Positions 7,275-11,922 of a stretch of DNA of 11,922 nt are shown here, piece by piece (the first letter of the stretch is position 1; each line of letters opens with the position of its first letter). Both the position numbers and the translations under genes were made by a program. The stretch is taken from assembly GCA_027307295.1 (NCBI GenBank), contig DAHUXF010000047.1, positions 1 through 11,922 on the forward strand, written 5' to 3'. The notes under the pieces are model-generated. The model saw only the letters and a program-made list of their open reading frames with translations, did not search any database and had not been told where the DNA came from. This DNA is from Acidobacteriaceae bacterium (GTDB lineage Bacteria > Acidobacteriota > Terriglobia > Terriglobales > Acidobacteriaceae).

Positions 7275-7312
7275 GACTAGCAGGACGAGATTCAAGCTCT
7301 GGAGAACTAGTC
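7275..7312. repeat. Inverted repeat GACTAG/CTAGTC with 26-nt interior
   Basis: GACTAG (7275-7280) pairs with CTAGTC (7307-7312); the interior can pair further through GAG/CTC. The second arm is followed by TTCGGTATATTTT, so the element could act as a hairpin terminator or RNA structure. Evidence is the pairing only. Confidence 0.3.
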
Positions 7313-7339
7313 TTCGGTATATTTTAAGAAAATTATTAA

Positions 7340-7345
7340 TATAAT
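7340..7345 (+). promoter_or_regulatory. Possible -10 box in the AT-rich region
   Basis: Perfect TATAAT hexamer, but the sequence 16-18 nt upstream (TATATT/GTATAT) is a poor -35. In such AT-rich DNA a chance match is likely. If real it would give a leader of about 300 nt before the 31-codon ORF. Confidence 0.25.
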
Positions 7346-7375
7346 GGGTAAAATTGGGCTTAAAATGTACTGGAA

Positions 7376-7395
7376 TCCCCACTATAAATCCCCAC
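7376..7395. repeat. Direct repeat TCCCCAC flanking TATAAA
   Basis: TCCCCAC at 7376-7382 and again at 7389-7395, with TATAAA between, a 13-bp period. The CACTATAAA core recurs at 7502-7510, followed by a further TATAAA. This could be a protein-binding repeat; function unknown. Confidence 0.4.
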
Positions 7396-7504
7396 GAAAC
7401 CATCTTGGAACAGGAGGGGCAAGTTGCGCCGGGGAGCGAGATTTAGCTTTTAAAGAAATTGTAATTCTAAGGTGATTTCGGCCTAAAACCCCAGCCCATT
7501 TCAC

Positions 7505-7524
7505 TATAAACTTCTATAAACTTC
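7505..7524. repeat. Tandem 10-bp repeat TATAAACTTC x2
   Basis: Two perfect adjacent copies at 7505-7514 and 7515-7524. With the similar CACTATAAA at 7380-7388 this makes a small family of related motifs upstream of the small ORF. A 10-bp period would place copies on the same helix face. Confidence 0.45.
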
Positions 7525-7642
7525 CCCGCAAAGATGTCCTCCCCGCATAGTCTCTGTTCTAACCACCAATTCGGGCCCCATGGCACCAAAAGAAGAAATA
7601 TCGGGCGTTCAACTCGCCAAAAAAATCCCGGTCTGAACTCGG

Positions 7643-7648
7643 AAGGAG
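7643..7648 (+). promoter_or_regulatory. Strong Shine-Dalgarno AAGGAG of the small ORF
   Basis: AAGGAG, within GGAAGGAGAAA, ends 8 nt before ATG 7657. This is the best ribosome site on the plus strand of the window, and it is the main reason to believe the short ORF is translated. Confidence 0.6.
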
Positions 7649-7656
7649 AAACGTTT

Positions 7657-7752
7657 ATGCAGGATATGATCAGCTTTTTGATGACGGTAGCATTGGGCCT
7701 GATTTGTGATGAATCCATTATTCCAGTGCCAGCCCCGCTGCCGCCAGGGTAA
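7657..7752 (+). CDS. Predicted 31-residue small membrane-type protein
   Basis: Unrecognised. ATG 7657 with a perfect AAGGAG at ideal distance opens a 31-codon frame ending in TAA. Residues 4-17 (MISFLMTVALGLIC) form a short hydrophobic stretch, then come an acidic DE pair and a proline-rich tail with VPAPLPPG at the end. The single Cys17 is not in a proper lipobox (preceded by G-L-I). The same frame is open back to an ATG at 7534, but the sequence before 7657 is compositionally odd and lacks a ribosome site. It lies 78 nt before the 7-segment membrane protein and may be cotranscribed with it. It may be a small membrane protein, a leader peptide controlling the next gene, or a hydrophobic peptide toxin; the sequence does not decide. 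Confidence 0.5.
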   Translation: MQDMISFLMTVALGLICDESIIPVPAPLPPG

Positions 7753-7830
7753 CTGTAAATATGGATTTGCACACGGAGAGTGGCTGGTTTAAGCTGCTGG
7801 CCATTCTCTATTGTGAATAAAAGCGAACTA

Positions 7831-8562
7831 ATGTGGAGTTTAGCTGGCGCGGCATTGCAAGCGGGCTTGTGCCTGCTCTTGCTCGTGCGCCGTTCTTATC
7901 GTCAGTTCCCCATATTTTTTACATCAACTGTTTTTTCGGTCTGTGCGACCCTCGTTCTCTTATCCATGAGAAGCGACCTCGCTCTCTATTCCAAGGTGTT
8001 TTGGACAAGTGAAACGATCAGCGTATTTCTCGCATTTTTTGCTCTCCAGGAGGCCTTCCGTTCGGTATTTCGGAATTTTCTGGGGATGAGATGGTTTGGC
8101 TGGGTATTTCCCGGAATCGGATTTTCCATGGTCGCCCTGGCGCTGTTGCGTACAATCCTTGTCCCCCGGCCAGCCCAGAGTCTCCTCCTTACGACGATCA
8201 TCAACCTGGAGATTGGGGTCGGATTTCTCCAGTTTGGCATATGCAGCGCATTCATCATCCTCATCGGAATCTTTCACGTCCGCTGGCTACCACATGCCAT
8301 TGGCATTGTTCTTGGTTTTGGCATTGGCGCGGCAGGATTGCTGGTCGCTTACCTGCTTCGTTCGGAATTCGGAACGAAATTCGACCCAATTGTCAGAAAT
8401 GCCCCTGCCATCGCTTATATTATTGGCGTTGTAGTTTGGCTGGTTGCGTTCTGGAAACGCGAGGCTCCATCAAAGCCGGAGTGGACGTTGCCAGTGACGC
8501 CAGAGCAGGCCATTAGCGAATTGCGGCAGTACACCAGAGCTGTGAAGGGAATATTCCGATGA
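7831..8562 (+). CDS. Hypothetical membrane protein with about seven membrane segments
   Basis: Not recognised as a named family. From ATG 7831 it has 243 residues with hydrophobic segments at roughly 1-19, 27-46, 59-76, 89-110, 120-147, 153-176 and 190-208, then a charged C-terminal tail (209-243) probably in the cytoplasm. Basic residues (RRSYR, 20-24) follow the first segment, consistent with inside-positive loops. No transporter, sensor kinase or enzyme motif was seen. The start is uncertain: a GTG at 7780 and a GTG at 7813 are in frame, but none has a good ribosome site, and 7831 begins directly at the first membrane segment. Its TGA overlaps the ATG of the next gene (ATGATG), so the two are probably coupled and may act together. 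Confidence 0.75.
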   Translation: MWSLAGAALQAGLCLLLLVRRSYRQFPIFFTSTVFSVCATLVLLSMRSDLALYSKVFWTSETISVFLAFFALQEAFRSVFRNFLGMRWFGWVFPGIGFSMVALALLRTILVPRPAQSLLLTTIINLEIGVGFLQFGICSAFIILIGIFHVRWLPHAIGIVLGFGIGAAGLLVAYLLRSEFGTKFDPIVRNAPAIAYIIGVVVWLVAFWKREAPSKPEWTLPVTPEQAISELRQYTRAVKGIFR

Positions 8563-9161
8563 TGTTCGATTTCATCATAATTTTCCTGGTCGGCATATTG
8601 CTTCTCTTTGCCGGCTATACGGCTTTTAAGCTGGCGGGAAGGTTCCCCAAACGCACCCCGGAAGATGTAACTCCCTTCCTGCGCTCCGCCAACTCTGAGG
8701 AATTCATGGCCCTGCTGGATCCCGCGGTGGAAGTGAACTTCCGGCTGCGCATGGCCCCCGTAGAATTCAAGGAATGGCAGCGGAGACGGGGCCACCTGTT
8801 GCGCGAATATCTGCTGCGGATGTCTCATAATGCGATTATCCTGATTGAATGGGGGAATCTGGAAGCATTCAATGAGGAAGATAGCCCTCGCAGTATTGAA
8901 AGACGGCAACTGGCCCAGGAACTGGTGCGGGCTGCCACCGAATTCAGGCTTTATTCCATGCTGGCGCTGATACGGCTCAAACTTCTGCTGGCCCTCCCCC
9001 AACCTCTTCAACTTCTGGTTCCCTCCCCCAGCCTTCCCCGTTTGCGCCGTATCTTTGGGATTGACGCCATGGGCGCGTATCAGCGCCTTAAGAACGCTGC
9101 GGGAAGCTTGAGCCAGGCTTATAATCCTGATTTCCACTCTGACCTGCTGGCCCGGCTGTAA
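8559..9161 (+). CDS. Hypothetical membrane-anchored protein
   Basis: Not recognised. 200 residues. One strong N-terminal membrane anchor (about residues 4-24), then a mostly helical charged region: an Arg/Glu-rich stretch around 62-125 (including WQRRRGHLLREYLLRM, 73-88), a leucine-rich amphipathic or second hydrophobic patch (132-155), and a polar C-terminus. No catalytic motif was seen. ATG 8559 overlaps the stop of the 7-segment protein, with AAGGGA about 10 nt upstream; a second ATG follows immediately at 8562. The arrangement suggests a two-component membrane complex or an accessory subunit. The next gene has its own promoter, so this is probably the last gene of the small operon. Confidence 0.72.
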   Translation: MMFDFIIIFLVGILLLFAGYTAFKLAGRFPKRTPEDVTPFLRSANSEEFMALLDPAVEVNFRLRMAPVEFKEWQRRRGHLLREYLLRMSHNAIILIEWGNLEAFNEEDSPRSIERRQLAQELVRAATEFRLYSMLALIRLKLLLALPQPLQLLVPSPSLPRLRRIFGIDAMGAYQRLKNAAGSLSQAYNPDFHSDLLARL

Positions 9162-9188
9162 CCATCTCTGTTAGGGACGGTCTTCTGT

Positions 9189-9216
9189 TTGAACGGCACT
9201 CAGTACTCGATATAAT
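9189..9216 (+). promoter_or_regulatory. Sigma-70-type promoter for the SpoIIE-type phosphatase gene
   Basis: TTGAAC (9189-9194) and a perfect TATAAT (9211-9216) are 16 nt apart. Transcription would start near 9223, which rules out the in-frame GTG at 9219 as the translation start and supports ATG 9270 with a leader of about 47 nt. Confidence 0.62.
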
Positions 9217-9269
9217 CGGTGTGCTTGCCGGTCTGGTCCTCCATCACGCATAAACTTAACGCATGGGGC

Positions 9270-11285
9270 ATGATTCCGCGTACGCGGCTGGCCCGCATGA
9301 CGCTCTACATGGCTGCGATGGAAGCAGTACTGCTGGCATTTCAGCTAGTCCTGTCACTGTTCAAAGCCACCACGGTCGCGGCTTCCGCGCTCTCCGGCTG
9401 GATCGTCTTTCTGGGCTGGGTGGCATGCATTCTGCTGTTTTTCCTCTCGCTCCGCTGGTTCAGAAACCACGTGATGTGGAGCGTGCGCAACCGCCTGATC
9501 GTCACGTACCTGTTCATCGGCGGCCTGCCGGTGGGCCTGATGGCTGTCATGGCATTCGGGTCAGGATACGTTCTGGCGCAGCATCTGGCCACCTTTCTTG
9601 CCGTATCGGAGGTCCGAGTACAGGAGCAGCGTCTGGCCTCAGCCAACCTTGCCGCCATTGAAGAGATGGAGCGGCACAAGGCAGACCCGGAAAAAATTTC
9701 GGCAGAGAGGGTGCCTTTTGCCGGACGCACGGTCACGGTCCTGAAGCCGGGTGAAGCGCCTGCATGGCTGAAAAATGGCTTCAGCGGACTGGTCTATGAC
9801 AATGACAAGTTCTACCTGCGCGCCGTTAACTCAATCCCTACGCCACGCGGCCCGGCCTTGGTTGTTTCCAGTGTTCCATTTGATACAAAACTCCTAGCCC
9901 TGGTGGCCAACAAACTGGGATCGCTTACGCTTTCGTCCATCGTTAACTTTCGAGCCGCCAACGCAGGAGATATAGCGGCGAATGACGATCAACAGGCAGA
10001 CGAAACTATCGCCAGGATGAAGCAGGCGCCGCCGCGCAACAATATAATAACCGCCGGCACAGTCCCCGCGCCCCAGCGCAGCCTGGACTGGGAATTCCGC
10101 TTCGGCGGATTGATTCAATCCACTGATTGGCGGACCGGCGAACCACAAACCAATCTCTTCCTTTCCGGGAGCACTCGGCTTTCCACGGTGCTGGCCAATC
10201 TTTCCGAATCAATGTCGTTCTGGAGCGGGATCATCGGTGTGGTGCTGGCGGGCGCGGCCATCCTGTTTGCCATTGTTGTGCTGGTGGCGCTGCTCATTGG
10301 TGTGGGACTTACCCGCAAGATCACGTACTCCGTGGCCAATCTCTATAAAGCCACGCAATTCATCAACCGGGGAGATTTCACACAACGCATCGAAGTGCGG
10401 GAAAAAGACCAGCTGGCCGCTTTGCAGGTTTCTTTCAACTCCATGACGGATTCCTTGCAGCAGCTCATTGCCGAGCAAAAAGAAAAAGAGCGCCTGCAGA
10501 GCGAACTGGAAATTGCCCATGAAGTGCAAGCCCAGCTATTTCCCCGCAGCATCTCCGGCACGCGTAGCCTGGAGTTGTTTGGGATATGCCGTCCGGCGCG
10601 CATTGTGAGCGGTGATTACTACGATTTTCTGGCGTATGGCCCTGACCAAGTGGGGATTGCCGTGGGTGACATCAGCGGCAAAGGCATTTCCGCTGCCTTG
10701 CTGATGGCCACAATTCATTCCGCCGTGCGCGCCTATGAGCAACAGGAGTTGCTCTCGGTTGGAAGCGCGGCGGTCTATGGGACGCATTCCCGCACTGCCA
10801 CTGTGATGGCCCGCGTGGCCCCTTCGCCGGCGCAGATGCTGTGGTTATTGAATCGCCACCTTTTCCAAAGCACGCAGCCGGAAAAATACGCCACGCTTTT
10901 TCTGGGCTTCTATGATGAAGCCAAGCACCAGCTCACCTATGCCAATGCCGGCCATCTGCCGCCCATCGTACTCTCCAAAAACGGCATGGTGCGGCGGTTG
11001 GAAACCGGCGGGACCGTCGTGGGCCTTTTCCCCGATTGCGATTATGAGGAAGAAACCGTAGAGCTCTATCCCGGCGACATCTTTATCGCTTTCAGCGACG
11101 GCATCACTGAGCCGGAAAATGAATTTGGTGAGTTCGGCGAAGACCGCCTGATTGAAGCAATCAGCACCTATCGCGATTTACCGCTGGAACGCATCACGGA
11201 ACATGCTGTTTCGGCGGTGCAGGATTGGATTGGCTCAATCGAGCAACCAGACGATATCACGCTGGTGCTGGCCCGCAGAATCTAG
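9270..11285 (+). CDS. Membrane PP2C-type serine phosphatase with HAMP domain (SpoIIE/RsbU class)
   Basis: Predicted to dephosphorylate a serine/threonine-phosphorylated partner, in this class usually a STAS-domain anti-anti-sigma factor. 671 residues from ATG 9270. Order: three hydrophobic segments (~14-33, 42-63, 79-101), an extracytoplasmic region (~102-315), a long fourth segment (316-347), HAMP (~341-395, with DFTQRIEV and LQVSFNSMTDSL), a helical linker (~399-424), then the SpoIIE-type PP2C domain (~423-671). Metal-binding acidic residues are all present: D449/D452 in VSGDYYDF, D467 in GDISGKGIS, D610 in FSDGITE, and D661/D662 in QPDDITLV. The catalytic domain therefore looks active. The extracytoplasmic part matches no sensor domain I can name. 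No STAS or anti-sigma kinase gene is in view. The start is set by the promoter at 9189-9216; the ribosome site is weak. Confidence 0.93.
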   Translation: MIPRTRLARMTLYMAAMEAVLLAFQLVLSLFKATTVAASALSGWIVFLGWVACILLFFLSLRWFRNHVMWSVRNRLIVTYLFIGGLPVGLMAVMAFGSGYVLAQHLATFLAVSEVRVQEQRLASANLAAIEEMERHKADPEKISAERVPFAGRTVTVLKPGEAPAWLKNGFSGLVYDNDKFYLRAVNSIPTPRGPALVVSSVPFDTKLLALVANKLGSLTLSSIVNFRAANAGDIAANDDQQADETIARMKQAPPRNNIITAGTVPAPQRSLDWEFRFGGLIQSTDWRTGEPQTNLFLSGSTRLSTVLANLSESMSFWSGIIGVVLAGAAILFAIVVLVALLIGVGLTRKITYSVANLYKATQFINRGDFTQRIEVREKDQLAALQVSFNSMTDSLQQLIAEQKEKERLQSELEIAHEVQAQLFPRSISGTRSLELFGICRPARIVSGDYYDFLAYGPDQVGIAVGDISGKGISAALLMATIHSAVRAYEQQELLSVGSAAVYGTHSRTATVMARVAPSPAQMLWLLNRHLFQSTQPEKYATLFLGFYDEAKHQLTYANAGHLPPIVLSKNGMVRRLETGGTVVGLFPDCDYEEETVELYPGDIFIAFSDGITEPENEFGEFGEDRLIEAISTYRDLPLERITEHAVSAVQDWIGSIEQPDDITLVLARRI

Positions 11286-11628
11286 AGCAGTTGCAGAGTT
11301 GGTGTATCTTTCTTCGCTGCTGATTTGCGCAAAGATGAAGAAGGCCTTACCACTGATTTACACGGATAACACTGATTAGGAAAGTTCTAGCAAATGAAAT
11401 CCAATCAGCGTCCATCTAGGGTAAATCACCCGGCAAGTTCTTTCCTTCGTGATCCTTCGTGTGTCCTTTGTGGTCCAGCATGAAAGCAGATCAGCCGCTC
11501 ACCGGATCATCCGATCCCCTTACTTCTGTTAGCAAACCAGGTAACCTGAAAATCTTCCTGTCCATTTTGTCGTAACAGCAATTATGTTTGTACACCTGAG
11601 AAATGAATTCCACGCTTGGACGAGGAAA
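11286..11628. other. Intergenic region after the phosphatase gene
   Basis: No supported gene. It contains the periodic repeat region (11341-11473), small palindromes CGGATCATCCG (11503-11513) and CAGGTAACCTG (11538-11548), and the start region of the partial gene. No hairpin with U-tract was found just after the phosphatase stop codon. Confidence 0.45.
11341..11473. repeat. Interspersed intergenic repeat with ~10-bp periodic units
   Basis: Left part: CACTGATTTA (11351-11360), CACGGATAA (11361-11369), CACTGATTA (11370-11378). Middle: AATCAGCGTCCATCTAGGG (11403-11421). Right part: TCCTTCGTGA (11443-11452), TCCTTCGTGTG (11453-11463), TCCTTTGTGG (11464-11473). These are degenerate tandem units of 9-11 bp. 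They resemble decamer-like intergenic repeats I recall from several soil and environmental bacterial genomes, usually with the same left-middle-right order. The resemblance is from memory. No coding frame spans it. Confidence 0.55.
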
Positions 11629-11922
11629 ATGAAATTTACCGGCGCCAGCCATAGCCCCACGTTTTTAGCTTCGTGGCAAAACAAAACCAGCGGCAAAGAT
11701 GCTCTGCTGCAACACATGCGCGATATAACCAGGGACCTGGAAGCCCTCCAGCTAGAGATCCATGGCCAGCTTGCGGCCAACACACCCGGCCAAAAATCCC
11801 CGCATTTTTTTGAAGATGTCAATGCCGTGCAGGCGCTGAATAATTTCAAGGTTGAGCTGGACCAGATACGCCGCATTCTCTGGTTTTATATTGAGGAAGC
11901 CACGCGCGCCGCATCCGGCGAT
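11629..11922 (+). CDS. Hypothetical helical protein, 3' end outside the window
   Basis: Unrecognised; 98 codons are visible and the frame is open at the window edge. The sequence from ATG 11629 is polar at the N-terminus (MKFTGASHSPTF), then has heptad-like helical stretches at about 24-49 (including DITRDLEALQLEIHGQL) and 65-95 (including LNNFKVELDQIRRILWFYIEEA). No membrane segment or catalytic motif is visible. GAGG lies 3 nt before the ATG, a short spacing. An in-frame ATG at 11584 would add 15 residues but has no ribosome site and uses rare AGA/AGG codons. A minus-strand frame across the same DNA is judged to be its shadow. Function cannot be inferred. Confidence 0.6.
   Translation, partial: MKFTGASHSPTFLASWQNKTSGKDALLQHMRDITRDLEALQLEIHGQLAANTPGQKSPHFFEDVNAVQALNNFKVELDQIRRILWFYIEEATRAASGD

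Larger units (their letters stand above)
7177..7656. other. 480-bp AT-rich non-coding region with short repeats
   Basis: No long ORF with coding character is present. About 7197-7370 is strikingly AT-rich compared with its neighbours. The region holds a 12-bp palindrome (7204-7215), an inverted repeat (7275-7312), a perfect TATAAT (7340-7345), a spaced direct repeat (7376-7395), a tandem repeat (7505-7524), and finally the strong ribosome site of a small ORF. It could be a long leader, a small RNA locus, or a remnant of inserted DNA. No family was recognised. Confidence 0.5.

Noticed and set aside
7376..7524. CRISPR array
   Set aside because: The repeats are only 7-10 bp, with no regular spacers and no cas genes in the window.
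7534..7656. Extension of the 31-codon ORF to ATG 7534
   Set aside because: No ribosome site, unusual composition, and it would bury the excellent AAGGAG site inside the gene.
7705..7707. Lipoprotein signal in the 31-residue protein
   Set aside because: The residues before Cys17 (G-L-I) do not fit the lipobox consensus, and the protein would be cut to almost nothing.
7761..7820. 19-codon frame between the small ORF and the 7-segment membrane protein
   Set aside because: Its ribosome site is weak (AGGG 11 nt away) and the peptide has no distinguishing feature; a translational-coupling role is possible but unsupported.
7780..7830. GTG 7780 start for the 7-segment membrane protein
   Set aside because: GGAG is almost touching the GTG, too close to serve it, and the extra residues precede a natural start at the first membrane segment; not fully excluded.
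8415..9137. 240-codon minus-strand frame opposite the anchored protein
   Set aside because: It has no family features and lies opposite a coupled plus-strand gene with a credible start and membrane anchor.
9219..9269. GTG 9219 start for the phosphatase
   Set aside because: It lies only 3 bp after a perfect -10 box, so it would be upstream of the predicted transcription start.
11529..11876. 115-codon minus-strand frame at the right end
   Set aside because: No ribosome site or family resemblance; the plus-strand frame over the same DNA has better helical coding character. Not fully excluded because the plus-strand gene is truncated.

Overview
The window looks like chromosomal DNA of a moderately GC-rich, free-living bacterium, most likely an acidobacterium (Terriglobia/Acidobacteriales-like). 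That placement is an inference. It rests on general codon use, on the pentose-phosphate gene cluster combined with a short-type 6-phosphogluconate dehydrogenase, on a large membrane SpoIIE-type phosphatase of a kind common in that phylum, and on a roughly 10-bp periodic intergenic repeat. No rRNA, tRNA, insertion sequence, phage gene or CRISPR array was seen.

Positions 129-4487 hold a compact plus-strand operon that carries glucose into the oxidative pentose phosphate pathway: gnd, zwf, glk and pgl. Glucokinase makes glucose 6-phosphate, Zwf oxidises it to the lactone, Pgl hydrolyses the lactone, and Gnd decarboxylates 6-phosphogluconate to ribulose 5-phosphate. zwf and glk overlap in an ATGA junction. 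Residues at the cofactor sites suggest that Zwf uses NADP+ while Gnd prefers NAD+. A radical SAM protein of the SplB-like (Rv2578c-like) group follows at 4567.

Positions 5633-6048 hold a complete minus-strand cold-shock unit: promoter, a leader of about 110 nt, ideal Shine-Dalgarno, GTG start, 70-residue Csp, and a strong hairpin terminator between it and the convergent radical SAM gene. A YihY/BrkB-type membrane protein is divergent from it (6220-7176).

Positions 7177-7656 are an AT-rich non-coding stretch with short direct and inverted repeats. It ends in a 31-codon ORF with a perfect ribosome binding site. Two unrecognised membrane proteins follow, with seven predicted membrane segments and one N-terminal anchor, and their stop and start codons overlap. 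Next comes a well-formed promoter and a HAMP/SpoIIE-type PP2C phosphatase with a large extracytoplasmic region (9270-11285), probably a stress or sigma-factor partner-switching regulator whose partners are not in view. The right end has a decamer-like intergenic repeat region (about 11341-11473) and the first 98 codons of an unrecognised helical protein.

The best candidates for something undescribed are the small ORF plus two-membrane-protein unit with its odd leader, the orphan radical SAM enzyme, and the periodic repeat. None is proven to be a new system from sequence alone.
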